DNA from: Streptomyces sp. 11x1 | GTDB taxonomy: Bacteria > Actinomycetota > Actinomycetes > Streptomycetales > Streptomycetaceae | Reading direction: 5' to 3' | Assembly (NCBI RefSeq): GCF_032598905.1 | Contig: NZ_CP122458.1 | Coordinates: 3,720,001 to 3,784,000, forward strand | Length of the DNA: 64,000 bases | Shown: one piece after another, positions 1 through 7,713 of the stretch | Layout: every line of letters starts with the position of its first letter | How positions within the stretch are numbered: position 1 is the first letter of the stretch | Position numbers and translations under genes: made by a program | The notes under the pieces: generated by a model | The model's database searches: none | What the model saw: the letters and a program-made list of their open reading frames with translations, nothing else | What the model was told of the DNA's origin: nothing

Positions 1-1
1 G

Positions 2-163
2 ATCCGCACGAGCGGCGAGCAGCGGCTGTCCGGATTCATGCTCTGGCAGACCGCGCACTCCGAGTACTACTTCTGCGACGTCTTCTGGCCGGCCTTCCGC
101 AAGGTGGACTTCCTGCGCGCACTCCGCGACTACGCTGCGCGACACCGCCGTTACGGAGGCTGA
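2..163 (+). CDS. Isoprenyl diphosphate synthase (UppS-like), C-terminal fragment
   Basis: The last 53 residues of a gene that begins before the window. The visible peptide opens with [16 protein letters not shown] and continues with an EYYF/FWPAFRK segment. This is the conserved C-terminal block of cis-prenyltransferases, in which the Arg-x-x-x-Glu of RTSGEQRLS binds the isopentenyl diphosphate site. The family makes long-chain cis-polyprenyl diphosphates such as the undecaprenyl carrier lipid for wall synthesis. The chain length made cannot be told from this fragment. It ends in TGA at 161-163, well separated from the next gene. Confidence 0.85.
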   Translation: MRTSGEQRLSGFMLWQTAHSEYYFCDVFWPAFRKVDFLRALRDYAARHRRYGG

Positions 164-489
164 CCTTCCGCGATACGCGTGAGGTGCGTATCACCCCCAC
201 CGGGACAGAAGTAACGAGGAGTTCACCGGGCCGCCGTCGTACCGCTTGGCATGGCAGCGCACGTTCGAGGGCATAAGCCAGTCAGGTCGACGCCCGAACC
301 ACGGGTGTCGGATCTCAGCGGGCGGCTCGGGGCCGTCCGCCCGGGAGGCCCTTTGCACCAGCCCGATCGTGCGGTCACAGCACGGACGAAGCAGCGGAGG
401 GCCGGTCACCGGCCCGTGCAACGGCGCCGACGACCGGCCCAGTTCGAACCCGTCGCTCCCCGACCTCATCCGAGGGGGTACGTCCTTCC
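164..489. other. Intergenic gap before the PhoH gene
   Basis: No convincing gene is seen. Short open frames exist but lack a ribosome-binding site and read as arginine/proline-rich translations typical of non-coding high-GC DNA. The gap should contain the promoter of the PhoH-family gene. A GAGGGGG stretch near 473-479 is the ribosome-binding site for that gene. Confidence 0.5.
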
Positions 490-1815
490 GTGGTGACCAG
501 CACAAAGCGCCGCATGCCAGACCGGCGCACCTACGTTCTCGACACCAGCGTCCTGCTGGCCGACCCGAATGCTTTGAGCCGCTTCGACGAGCACGAAGTC
601 GTGCTGCCGATCGTGGTGGTCACGGAGCTGGAGGCGAAGCGGCACCATCCCGAACTCGGCTACTTCGCCCGGCAGGCCCTGCGCCTGCTCGACGAGTTCC
701 GGGTCCGGTACGGCCGCCTCGACGCCCCCATCCCGATCGGGGACCTCGGCGGCACCGTACGGGTCGAGCTCAATCACTCGGATCCCAGCGTGCTGCCGAG
801 CGGCTACCGCCTGGGGGACAACGACTCCCGGATCCTCGCGGTCGCCCGCAATCTGCAGGCCGAGGGCTTCGACGTCACCGTCGTGTCGAAGGACCTCCCG
901 CTCAGGATCAAGGCGTCCTCCGTGGGCCTCCTCGCCGAGGAGTACCGCGCGGAGTTGGCCATCACGGACGCCTCCGGCTGGACCGGGATGTCCGAGCTGA
1001 CGCTGCCGGGCGAACAGGTCGACATCCTCTTCGAGGAAGGGTCGATCTACGTCCCCGAGGCGAGCACGCTGCCCGTCCACACCGGCCTGACGATCCAGTC
1101 GGAGCGCGGCAAGGCGCTCGGCCGCGTCACGCCCGACGGCAACATCCGTCTGGTGCGCGGCGACCGGGAGGCGTTCGGCATCAAGGGGCGCAGCGCCGAG
1201 CAGCGCATCGCGCTGGATCTGCTGCTCGACCCGGACGTGGGCATCCTGTCGATGGGCGGCCGGGCCGGCACCGGCAAGTCGGCGCTCGCGCTGTGCGCGG
1301 GTCTGGAGGCCGTGCTCGAACGGCGCCAGCACCAGAAGGTGATGGTCTTCCGGCCGCTGTACGCGGTGGGCGGGCAGGAACTCGGCTATCTGCCCGGTTC
1401 CGAGTCCGAGAAGATGAGCCCCTGGGCGCAGGCGGTCTTCGACACGCTGTCCGCGGTCACCAGCCGCGAGGTCATCGAGGAGGTCACCGCGCGCGGCATG
1501 CTGGAGGTCCTGCCGCTGACGCACATCCGCGGCCGTTCCCTGCACGACGCGTTCGTGATCGTGGACGAGGCCCAGTCGCTGGAGCGGAACGTCCTGTTGA
1601 CCGTTCTGTCCCGGATCGGTGCGAATTCGCGAGTCGTTCTGACGCATGACGTCGCCCAGCGGGACAACCTGCGGGTCGGTCGGTACGACGGTGTCGTGGC
1701 CGTGGTCGAGAAGCTGAAGGGCCATCCCCTCTTCGCCCACGTCACGTTGACGAGGTCCGAACGGTCCCAGATCGCGGCCCTTGTGACCGAAATGCTGGAG
1801 GACGGCCAGATTTAA
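490..1815 (+). CDS. PIN domain-PhoH family ATPase
   Basis: A 441-residue two-domain protein. The N-terminus is a PIN nuclease fold: YVLDTSVLL holds the first acidic residue (D18), TELE follows near 48, and the GDNDSR motif near 110 supplies further acidic residues. The C-terminal half is a PhoH-type P-loop ATPase with Walker A GRAGTGKS at about 257-264 and Walker B FVIVDEAQ near 358. This PIN-PhoH architecture is the Bacillus YlaK type, thought to couple RNA cleavage with helicase-like ATPase activity. A GTG start at 490 is preceded by GAGGGGG. The protein is cytosolic, its RNA target is unknown, and it forms its own transcription unit. Confidence 0.9.
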   Translation: MVTSTKRRMPDRRTYVLDTSVLLADPNALSRFDEHEVVLPIVVVTELEAKRHHPELGYFARQALRLLDEFRVRYGRLDAPIPIGDLGGTVRVELNHSDPSVLPSGYRLGDNDSRILAVARNLQAEGFDVTVVSKDLPLRIKASSVGLLAEEYRAELAITDASGWTGMSELTLPGEQVDILFEEGSIYVPEASTLPVHTGLTIQSERGKALGRVTPDGNIRLVRGDREAFGIKGRSAEQRIALDLLLDPDVGILSMGGRAGTGKSALALCAGLEAVLERRQHQKVMVFRPLYAVGGQELGYLPGSESEKMSPWAQAVFDTLSAVTSREVIEEVTARGMLEVLPLTHIRGRSLHDAFVIVDEAQSLERNVLLTVLSRIGANSRVVLTHDVAQRDNLRVGRYDGVVAVVEKLKGHPLFAHVTLTRSERSQIAALVTEMLEDGQI

Positions 1816-1837
1816 CCCGACTCCCGCACAACCCCGG

Positions 1838-1881
1838 GGCGCCGCCCGGCAAAAGGCTCAGCAGCCTAGCCGGGCGGCGCC
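1838..1881 (+). terminator. Stem-loop after the PhoH gene
   Basis: A perfect 13-bp inverted repeat (GGCGCCGCCCGGC and its complement) encloses an 18-nt loop that itself contains a GGCT/AGCC stem. It begins 22 nt after the PhoH stop codon. There is no T tract, which is common for actinobacterial terminators. Confidence 0.6.
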
Positions 1882-2219
1882 TCGGCGTGTGGGCTTTTCC
1901 TGGAATCTCCGGCGTCAAACGAGGTGTGACCTTTCACACTCACCACTGAATTGCCTCCCGGTGTCGGGTTACGGCAGAGTCTCATTCCTGTCAGGCCCCG
2001 CATACGACACACCTGTACCCCCAGCGGTACGGAACCACAGCACCACCAGGTCAACTCAACAGCGTCGTCGTATGCCGCCCGAGCACCACGCGGCGCTCCC
2101 CGCAGGGGAGTTGCCCACCGGGCCCGCGCCTCCGTGACCCCGCAGTTGGGAGGCCAGCGTCAGGGGCACGATTGCGTCCGCCAGGGTCACCGAGGCGGGC
2201 GATGCTGGAAGGAAACCGT
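1882..2219 (+). promoter_or_regulatory. Long leader of the lytic transglycosylase gene
   Basis: About 340 nt without a gene. The 3' part holds GC-rich stems such as GCTCCCCGCAGGGGAG near 2096-2111. Just before the GGAAGGA ribosome-binding site it carries GTCCGCCAGGGTCACCGAGG, which loosely resembles the 3' core of ydaO-type (c-di-AMP) riboswitches. These riboswitches are known upstream of Streptomyces rpf and other wall-lytic genes. The 5' core sequence is not clear, so this is a weak suggestion only. Confidence 0.25.
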
Positions 2220-2927
2220 GTGAGCCGGATTTCGGTCCGGGGATTCGCAGTGGCCTCGGCCACCGCGGTCACCGCAGTCGGCAGTGTCGTCGGAGTTGCC
2301 TCGGGCAGCACCGCGCAGACGACCACTGACGACGCCGAGGCGGTCGCGAACGACACCACGTTGCTCGCCGACATACCCGTGGGCCAGCAGGCCCAGGTGC
2401 AGACCGCGTCCCTGACTGCTCAGGCCGACGCCCAGGCCATCGCCGCCGACGCGAGCGCCCGCAAGGACGCCGAGGAGACCGCCCGTAAGAAGGCGGCCCA
2501 GGACGCGATCGACAAGCAGAAGGCCGCGGAGAAGGCGGAGCAGGAGCGCAAGGCGAAGGAAGCGGCGGAGGCCGAGGCCAAGTCGAAGGCCGCTGCCGCC
2601 GGCTCGCTCGGTGACATCCCCGCACAGAGCTCGTACACCGTCGCCGAGATCCAGGCGATGGCGAAGGCGGTCGTGGCCAGCGACCAGTGGACGTGCTTCA
2701 GCAACATCGTGAACCACGAGTCCACCTGGAACTACAAGGCCGTGAACCCCTCCTCGGGCGCCTACGGTCTCTTCCAGGCGCTGCCCGCCGGTAAGTACGC
2801 CTCCGCCGGTTCCGACTGGCGGACCAACCCGGCCACGCAGATCAAGTGGGGCCTGAACTACATGGAATCGCGCTACGGCAGCCCGTGCGAGGCCTGGACG
2901 TTCTGGCAGGCCAACAACTGGTACTAG
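2220..2927 (+). CDS. Secreted lytic transglycosylase (SLT domain)
   Basis: A 235-residue exported protein that should cleave peptidoglycan glycan strands. From the GTG at 2220 (GGAAGGA at 2207-2213, 6 nt away) it has a short basic N-terminus and a hydrophobic signal segment to about residue 32. An Ala/Lys/Glu-rich, probably coiled-coil linker follows at about 75-128. The C-terminal SLT fold starts near 137. The catalytic glutamate is E167 in the NHESTWNYKAVNPSSGAYG block, followed by GLFQ. An upstream in-frame ATG at 2172 is less likely because it lacks a Shine-Dalgarno site and would extend the signal peptide. A long, possibly regulated leader precedes it and a terminator hairpin follows. 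Confidence 0.88.
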   Translation: MSRISVRGFAVASATAVTAVGSVVGVASGSTAQTTTDDAEAVANDTTLLADIPVGQQAQVQTASLTAQADAQAIAADASARKDAEETARKKAAQDAIDKQKAAEKAEQERKAKEAAEAEAKSKAAAAGSLGDIPAQSSYTVAEIQAMAKAVVASDQWTCFSNIVNHESTWNYKAVNPSSGAYGLFQALPAGKYASAGSDWRTNPATQIKWGLNYMESRYGSPCEAWTFWQANNWY

Positions 2928-2971
2928 GCCGGTCGGCGACAGGGTGACGCACACCCGCCGCTCAACCTTCT

Positions 2972-3004
2972 GAAGCCCTCCACCGTCCTTTGGTGGGGGG
3001 CTTC
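2972..3004 (+). terminator. Rho-independent-type hairpin after the transglycosylase gene
   Basis: GAAGCCCTCCACC pairs with GGTGGGGGGCTTC (one mismatch or wobble) around a 7-nt loop, 44 nt after the stop codon. There is no long T run after the stem. Confidence 0.7.
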
Positions 3005-3089
3005 TGCCATGTACGGTCGGAGCCCCCGAGAGGATTCGCGGCCTCCGGGAGGAGTGGTGACCCACAGGAGCGACGGGGGAAGAGGACGG

Positions 3090-4502
3090 ATGATGTCGCG
3101 AGTTCCAGGGTGGCTCGGCCGGCTCGGCGCCGGACTGAGCGGATGGGGCGAGCGGTTGGAGCGGCGCCGGGCGGAGATGGAGGCGGAGGACTCCGAGACG
3201 GGCTCGGAGGGCCGCACCGGCTCCGGTGAGGGTGCCGGCACGGGCGGCGCTGATGCGGCCGCCGGGGCCGACGGATCCGACACTCCTGCCGCGGCGCACG
3301 GCTCTGACGCCCCCGCCGAAGCGGGCGGCTCCACCGGCCCTGCGGATGCGGCGGGTTCCGCCGGATCCACGGCCTCGCAGAGCCGGCCGACGACCACCCC
3401 CGTGCTCTACAGCCGTCCGGACCCCGCGTCGGTGGTGCCCTGGGGCATGCGGGTGGCGGCCGAGGCCGGCTGGCGGCTGCTCGTGCTCGCGGGCACCGTC
3501 TGGGTGCTGATGCGGGTCATCAGCTCGGTACGGCTGCTGGTGCTGTCGTTCACCGCCGCACTGCTCGTCACCGCCGTGCTCCAGCCGACCGTGGCACGGC
3601 TGACCCGGCACGGCGTACCGCGCGGCCTCGCCACCGCGCTGACCGCCGCCCTCGGCTTCATCGTCATGGGACTGATCGGCTGGTTCGTGACCTGGCAGGT
3701 CATGGAGAACATCGACGATCTCTCCGACCAGATCCAGGACGGCATCGACGAGTTGCAACGCTGGCTGCTCGACAGCCCGTTCCACGTCACCGAGAACCAG
3801 ATCAACGACATCGCCAAGAACCTCCGCGAGGCGGTCAGCGACAACACCGACACGATCACCTCGGCGGGGCTGGAGGGCGTGACGGTCATCGTCGAGGCGC
3901 TCACCGGCATCCTGTTGACGATGTTCTCCACTCTCTTCCTCCTGTACGACGGCAAGAGGATCTGGCGGTGGACGCTGAAGCTGGTGCCCACGGCGGCCCG
4001 GCCGGGTGTCGCCGACGCGGGGCCGCGCGCCTGGCGGACGCTGACGGCGTACGTGCGCGGCACGGTGGTCGTGGCGCTGATCGACGCCATCTTCATCGGC
4101 CTGGGGATCTACTTCCTCGATGTGCCGATGGCGGTCCCGCTGGCCGTGTTCATCTTCCTGTTCTCCTTCATCCCGCTGGTGGGTGCGGTCGTCTCGGGCG
4201 CGCTGGCCGTGGTCGTGGCGCTGGTGACCCAGGGCGTGTTCACGGCCGTCATGACGTTGGTCGTGGTGCTCGCCGTGCAGCAGATCGAGGGGCACATCCT
4301 CCAGCCGTTCATCCTCGGCCGGGCCGTCCGGGTACACCCCCTGGCCGTCGTGCTGGCGGTCGCCGCCGGTGGCATGATCGCCGGGATCGGGGGCGCGGTG
4401 GTGGCCGTGCCGCTGGTCGCGGTCACCAACACGGTGGTGGGGTCACTGCGGGCTTACGCGGACGAGCACGGGCGGGGCGAGGCCGTCGGCCCTGGGGCCT
4501 GA
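3090..4502 (+). CDS. AI-2E/PerM family membrane protein
   Basis: A 470-residue polytopic membrane protein of the AI-2E transporter (PerM/YdiK/TqsA) family, whose members export autoinducer-2, ions or other small solutes; the substrate here is unknown. Residues 1 to about 115 form a disordered Gly/Ala/Ser/Asp-rich extension that is long for the family. Paired transmembrane helices follow, with a soluble segment in the middle (IDDLSDQIQDGIDELQRWL region) and a second helix bundle. That bundle contains the family-typical VQQIEGHILQPFILG stretch near 400-420. The ATG at 3090 is preceded by GGAAGAGG; open frame continues upstream to 3009 but without a good site. It appears monocistronic. Confidence 0.85.
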   Translation: MMSRVPGWLGRLGAGLSGWGERLERRRAEMEAEDSETGSEGRTGSGEGAGTGGADAAAGADGSDTPAAAHGSDAPAEAGGSTGPADAAGSAGSTASQSRPTTTPVLYSRPDPASVVPWGMRVAAEAGWRLLVLAGTVWVLMRVISSVRLLVLSFTAALLVTAVLQPTVARLTRHGVPRGLATALTAALGFIVMGLIGWFVTWQVMENIDDLSDQIQDGIDELQRWLLDSPFHVTENQINDIAKNLREAVSDNTDTITSAGLEGVTVIVEALTGILLTMFSTLFLLYDGKRIWRWTLKLVPTAARPGVADAGPRAWRTLTAYVRGTVVVALIDAIFIGLGIYFLDVPMAVPLAVFIFLFSFIPLVGAVVSGALAVVVALVTQGVFTAVMTLVVVLAVQQIEGHILQPFILGRAVRVHPLAVVLAVAAGGMIAGIGGAVVAVPLVAVTNTVVGSLRAYADEHGRGEAVGPGA

Positions 4503-4520
4503 CGTCACACGGGCAGGGTG

Positions 4521-4716
4521 TCAGCACGGCCTGTCCGGTCCCTCCGTCGGCGGTGGGTAGTGCGGGGCGCATTCCGTGCAGGCGTACACGTTGAAGCCGC
4601 GGCCGGTGGCGCCGTGGTGCTCGTGGACCAGGCGGGCTCTCGGTGACGCGTTCACAGCGGGCGCACATACGGACCGGGGGACGTCGCGGTACGCGGTGGT
4701 CGGCGCGGCTCGTCAT
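4521..4716 (-). pseudogene. Small zinc-ribbon protein gene, apparently frameshifted
   Basis: From the ATG at 4716 the frame encodes MTSRADHRVPRRPPVRMCAR followed by CERVTESP, then loses sense. A second frame carries on as LVHEHHGATGRGFNVYACTE followed by CAPHYPP and ends in TGA at 4521. Joined, they give a roughly 65-residue protein with two CxxC knuckles (MCARCE and ACTECA), a convincing zinc ribbon. The break lies in the G/C run near 4630-4637, where one extra base explains the shift. The start overlaps the stop of the upstream gene by ATGA, as in an operon. A sequencing error would give the same picture. Confidence 0.55.
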
Positions 4717-5044
4717 CGTGTCGCTCCCGTCAGGGCGCCGGGGCCGTGCGCCTCGCGGCGTGCGGGTGGCTCGGTGTCCAGACCGAGGCTCGCCAGATAG
4801 AGGGCGCGGCGGCGTTCGCGCAGGCCACGGCTCGCGCGGCGGCGGACGCGGTCGTCCAGGGTGAGGGCACGGGAGTGGGGCGGGGTGGGTGTGCGGGTCA
4901 CGGCGCCGGGTGGGGGCGGTGACGCCGCGCGGTGGAGAGCTGGAGCGGACGGGACGGGGACGGGGCCCGCGCGGTGGCGGCCGCGTGAGTGCGGCAACCA
5001 GACGCCCAGCATCCGGGCCAGGGGCGGACGATAAAGTCCAGCAT
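4713..5044 (-). pseudogene. Small basic protein gene of unknown function, probably frameshifted near its start
   Basis: An open frame from ATG 5012 to TGA 4713 encodes 99 residues, including a regular helical stretch (ALTLDDRVRRRASRGLRERR). It has no ribosome-binding site. A much better start, ATG 5044 with GAAGGAG 8 nt upstream, opens in another frame as MLDFIVRPWPGC and soon derails. The natural gene probably began at 5044 and has lost frame near 5010-5020. The stop overlaps the start of the zinc-ribbon gene (ATGA), so the two formed one transcription unit divergent from the GntR gene. No family was recognised. Confidence 0.4.
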
Positions 5045-5122
5045 TGTCGGCGCTCCTTCGAAGCGTTCGGCCATGCCCCGGGGCCCTGCACGGCCGCCGG
5101 GGTCTGTCCGTCTCAGCCTACA

Positions 5123-5176
5123 TTGCTACGCATGTCAGTGCGTAGCAGTACGCAGCAATACGGCCATTGCTGCAGC
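5123..5176. promoter_or_regulatory. Operator array between the GntR gene and the divergent small genes
   Basis: TTGCTACGCA at 5123-5132 and TGCGTAGCAG at 5139-5148 form an inverted repeat with 6-nt spacing. A further copy in the second orientation, TACGCAGCAA, abuts it at 5149-5158, and a partial TTGCTGCAGC lies at 5167-5176. The site lies between divergent transcripts, 26 nt before the GntR start, so GntR autoregulation is the simplest reading. Confidence 0.6.
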
Positions 5177-5201
5177 TCAGAGCTGTTCTACGGTGGGAGG
5201 T

Positions 5202-5495
5202 ATGGCAGCAGAAGCAGGCGACTCACCCATCGACCCCAACAAGATTGCCTACGTCTATATGCAGGTGGCCGACCACATCGCTGCCCGAATCGCGTCGGGT
5301 GAACTGAGGCCCGGCGCACGACTGTCCGGCGAGAGGGATCTCGGCACGGAATACGGAGTCGCCTACCTGACCGCCCGCCGCGCCATCCGCGAGCTACGCG
5401 AACGCGGCCTGGTCGTCACTCTCGCCGCGAAGGGCACCTTCGTCGCCTACCCGCAGGAGTCGGAAGCGGACAGCAACACCGATCCGGACCATTAG
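5202..5495 (+). CDS. GntR-family regulator consisting of the DNA-binding domain only
   Basis: A 97-residue protein made almost entirely of a GntR winged helix-turn-helix. The segment from IAYVYMQVADHIAARI through GARLSGERDL and LTARRAIRELRERGLV to the wing KGTFVAYP is diagnostic. The C-terminal effector-binding domain of full-size GntR proteins is absent. The ATG at 5202 has GGGAGG only one base before it; an in-frame GTG at 5193 is an alternative start. It is divergent from the two small minus-strand genes and faces the inverted-repeat operator, so it probably represses both directions. KorSA-type regulators of integrative elements belong to the same superfamily, but no integrase or replication gene is nearby. 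Confidence 0.8.
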   Translation: MAAEAGDSPIDPNKIAYVYMQVADHIAARIASGELRPGARLSGERDLGTEYGVAYLTARRAIRELRERGLVVTLAAKGTFVAYPQESEADSNTDPDH

Positions 5496-5537
5496 GACTC
5501 CCGAGCCGTATGCGAAGGACGTTTCGTCGCCGGCCCC

Positions 5538-6155
5538 CTATGCGGTCCTCGGGAACGAGACCTCCACCCGGCGGTTCTTCTTGCGGCCCTCTTCGGAGGC
5601 GTTGTCGGCGATCGGGTAGTCCTCGCTGTAGCCGCGCACCTCGAAGGTGATGTTGCCGCCCAGGTCGGCGGCGAGGATGTCGTGGACGGCCTCGGCGCGT
5701 TTCTTGGAGAGGGTCAGGCCGTGGGCGTACGAGCCGAGGTTGTCCGTGAAGCCGAAGACGCGGACGGTGCCCGCGCTCTGCTTCTTGATCTCCTCCGCGA
5801 TGGTCTGGATGCGGGAGCGCGCCTGCGGGTTGAGCTTCGCGCTGTCCTTGGGGAAGAGGACCTCGGCCTGGAGGGCGAACGTGACGTTCTCGTTGGTGTC
5901 CTCGCGGCGTTCCTCGCCGCCGAGGTCCTCCACGACCGACTTGATGTCCAGGACCTTGGCCGGGGCGAGCGTGGCCCCCTGGGCGAGCTTCAGCCCCGGG
6001 CTGTTCGCGTCGACCTCCGGGGGTGGGGAGGTGGTGACGGTGCCCGGGGGTTCGCTGGGGTCGTCCGCGGCGGCCGGGGACGGGGTCGCCAGGGCGAGGC
6101 CGAGGGCGGCGAGGACGGCGAGGGCCGCGGTGACCCGTGGGGTGAGGACGGTCAT
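5538..6155 (-). CDS. OmpA-family secreted protein of the Tad locus
   Basis: 205 residues with a signal peptide (MTVLTPRVTAALAVLAALG to about residue 33) and a C-terminal OmpA-like peptidoglycan-binding domain. The domain shows the hallmark helix LTLSKKRAEAVHDIL and RGYSEDYPIADNASEEGRKK, with the conserved Asp and Arg that bind diaminopimelate. It should anchor to the wall. The ATG at 6155 has GAGGA 9 nt upstream; a GTG at 6161 that overlaps the upstream stop is an alternative. It is last in a minus-strand run that starts with cpaB, so a role in anchoring the pilus or a surface complex is inferred from position. Confidence 0.85.
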   Translation of the reverse strand: MTVLTPRVTAALAVLAALGLALATPSPAAADDPSEPPGTVTTSPPPEVDANSPGLKLAQGATLAPAKVLDIKSVVEDLGGEERREDTNENVTFALQAEVLFPKDSAKLNPQARSRIQTIAEEIKKQSAGTVRVFGFTDNLGSYAHGLTLSKKRAEAVHDILAADLGGNITFEVRGYSEDYPIADNASEEGRKKNRRVEVSFPRTA

Positions 6156-6157
6156 GG

Positions 6158-6763
6158 TCACTCGTCCTCGGAGAGTTCGATCGTGGCGGGGGGCATGGAG
6201 CCGACTTGGAAGTCCACGGAGGTGGTGCCTTCGGGAGGGGCGGGGAACTGGGCGAACCAGTCGGCGCTGGCTCCCTGCACCAGGGCGCCGGTGAACCGGG
6301 TGCACAGGCAGCGGCCTTGGGTGTCACGGAGAATGAGGTACTTCTTCTTGCCCGCCTGATCGACGAGGCTCGCGCCCGCGACTGAACCGCCGTTGTTGGA
6401 CAGTTCGCGCTCGTCGCCCCGCCAGTCCGCAGCAACCCAGGACCGGCTGCCGTTGTTCGTCACCGTGCCCTCGACGGTGACGAAGCCTCCACCGTCGCGA
6501 ACGGCGGAAGTGACCTTGAGCGTCAGGTTGTCGCCTTTGACCTCGGCCAGCACCGACTCGCCGGCAGGGGAGTCGGTCTCCTGTTTACCGTCGTTCCCAT
6601 CGGGCTCAACTGACTTGCTGGAAGGTGCCGAAGACGAATCGTTCTTTGCCGAACTGTCGTCGTCCCCTCCCCCGCCACAACCGGCAACCGTGAGGAGCAG
6701 CACGGTCGCGATCGCCACCGCGGTCACTGTCCTGCGGCCCTTCATGGTGTGCCGAAGGTTCAT
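6158..6763 (-). CDS. Lipoprotein of the Tad locus
   Basis: 201 residues. The N-terminus is a lipoprotein signal: basic start, hydrophobic TVTAVAIATVLLLTVAGC, with the lipobox VAGC and C29 as lipid anchor. A Gly/Asp/Ser linker follows, then a beta-rich domain (VKGDNLTLKVTSAVRDGGGF, TVEGTVTNNGSRSW) that looks like a small Ig-type fold. No named family was recognised. The ATG at 6763 has GAGAGGAAG upstream. Neighbour spacing of 15 nt or less on both sides indicates cotranscription with the tadG-like and OmpA-like genes. It probably sits on the outer face of the membrane. Confidence 0.78.
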   Translation of the reverse strand: MNLRHTMKGRRTVTAVAIATVLLLTVAGCGGGGDDDSSAKNDSSSAPSSKSVEPDGNDGKQETDSPAGESVLAEVKGDNLTLKVTSAVRDGGGFVTVEGTVTNNGSRSWVAADWRGDERELSNNGGSVAGASLVDQAGKKKYLILRDTQGRCLCTRFTGALVQGASADWFAQFPAPPEGTTSVDFQVGSMPPATIELSEDE

Positions 6764-6778
6764 CGGTACTGCTTCCTC

Positions 6779-7399
6779 TCACTTGGCCAGATACACAGAG
6801 AACATCACGGACGCATCGGGAAGGTCGGCCAGATCGAAATTTCCGGGGTCGATGTCCACGGAAACGCCGTCGCAGTCCAGGGAGACAGGATCCGCGGGAT
6901 TCGTGTTCACACCGAAGTCGCAGCGCGGCTGGATGACGGCGACCGCCTGGGCCGTGGCTGTCATGTTCTCGGTGCCGGGGATGATCGAATCGCCGACGGT
7001 GTAGTCCGTCACGACGCCGACCTGGAAGCCGGGGGCTCCGTCCACCTCGGTGAGCTGAGCGCCGCCTTCGAGGGTCGAGTTGTTCTGGGCTGCCAGCTCA
7101 GCAGCCGCGGCATCAGCGCCCTCGACGGGTAGTACCGCTCCCCCGCTCAGGTCGAGCCATTCCAGCCAGTCGCCGCCGCCCGCGTCGATGGCGTCCCCAA
7201 GCTCAAGCAACAGTTCGTCCCGCGCTTGCTGAGCGGCTGCCAACGCAGCCGCGTCCGCGGCGGACTGGGCACCGTTACGGGCGGACGCGGCCTGGGCGAA
7301 CGCGAAGAAAGCCAACGCCACGAAGAGCAAAATGGTCGTAAGCCAGATGTAGATAGGGAGAGTCGACCCTCGGTCCCCGAGGAGCCGTGGAGGTGTCAG
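6779..7399 (-). CDS. TadG-like pilus assembly protein
   Basis: About 206 residues of TadE/TadG type. It opens with GDRGSTLPIYIWLTTILLF, a single N-terminal membrane helix, then the helical RNGAQSAADAAALAAAQQAR segment found in TadG-like proteins, then an extracellular domain with two cysteines. The start is uncertain. No ATG or GTG lies near the conserved beginning, and a CTG at 7399 overlapping the flp stop (CTGA) is the best candidate for coupled translation. The frame is open further upstream only as non-conserved sequence. It follows the flp pilin directly and should act as a minor pilin or adaptor. Confidence 0.75.
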   Translation of the reverse strand: MTPPRLLGDRGSTLPIYIWLTTILLFVALAFFAFAQAASARNGAQSAADAAALAAAQQARDELLLELGDAIDAGGGDWLEWLDLSGGAVLPVEGADAAAAELAAQNNSTLEGGAQLTEVDGAPGFQVGVVTDYTVGDSIIPGTENMTATAQAVAVIQPRCDFGVNTNPADPVSLDCDGVSVDIDPGNFDLADLPDASVMFSVYLAK

Positions 7400-7608
7400 C
7401 CTCCGCCGATGACGCTGTTCACAGCATCGAAGATCGCGCCCGAGATCAACCCGTCCAGCCCCAGACCATCGATCATCACGAAGATCCCCGCGACGATGAT
7501 CATGATGCCCGCGTACTCCACGAACCCCGCGCCCGCGTCCCGGCCCCTTCCGCGCATGCGGGACGCGACCGTGGTCTTCCAGGTCTCGAAACGGTGTTTC
7601 ACCTTCAT
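7396..7608 (-). CDS. Flp-type pilin (small TadE-like prepilin)
   Basis: 70 residues. After a basic leader comes DAGAGFVEYAGIMIIVAGIF, which fits the Flp/class III prepilin signal: Gly before the cleavage site, Phe at +1, Glu at +3 and Tyr at +4, then a hydrophobic helix. Processing by a TadV-type peptidase would release a roughly 40-residue pilin; no such peptidase is encoded in the window. The ATG at 7608 has GGGAAGG 8 nt upstream; an in-frame ATG at 7650 is poorer. It lies downstream of the response regulator across a 105-nt gap with a perfect inverted repeat, so it may have its own promoter. Confidence 0.8.
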   Translation of the reverse strand: MKVKHRFETWKTTVASRMRGRGRDAGAGFVEYAGIMIIVAGIFVMIDGLGLDGLISGAIFDAVNSVIGGG

Positions 7609-7649
7609 GGCGGTTGCCTTCCCGCGCGATGCCGACACCAACCGGATCA

Positions 7650-7673
7650 CCGTACGTGAGTCGGCACGTACGG
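7650..7673. promoter_or_regulatory. Perfect inverted repeat upstream of the flp pilin gene
   Basis: CCGTACGTG and CACGTACGG flank a 6-nt spacer, 42 nt upstream of the flp start and 40 nt after the response-regulator stop. It could be an operator for the adjacent response regulator or a terminator. No T tract follows on the minus strand, which favours an operator. Confidence 0.4.
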
Positions 7674-7713
7674 GGGGTGGGTCCGGGGGCCCAATTTTTG
7701 TCGGGGGGTGGGG

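Noticed and set aside
2187..4337. A 716-codon minus-strand frame over the transglycosylase and AI-2E genes
   Set aside because: Shadow frame with Arg/His/Asp-rich translation and no start signal; it also crosses a terminator.
4521..5495. Integrated mobile element (pSAM2-like) around the GntR gene
   Set aside because: KorSA-like regulators suggest it, but there is no integrase, Rep, Tra gene, tRNA or attachment-site duplication in view.
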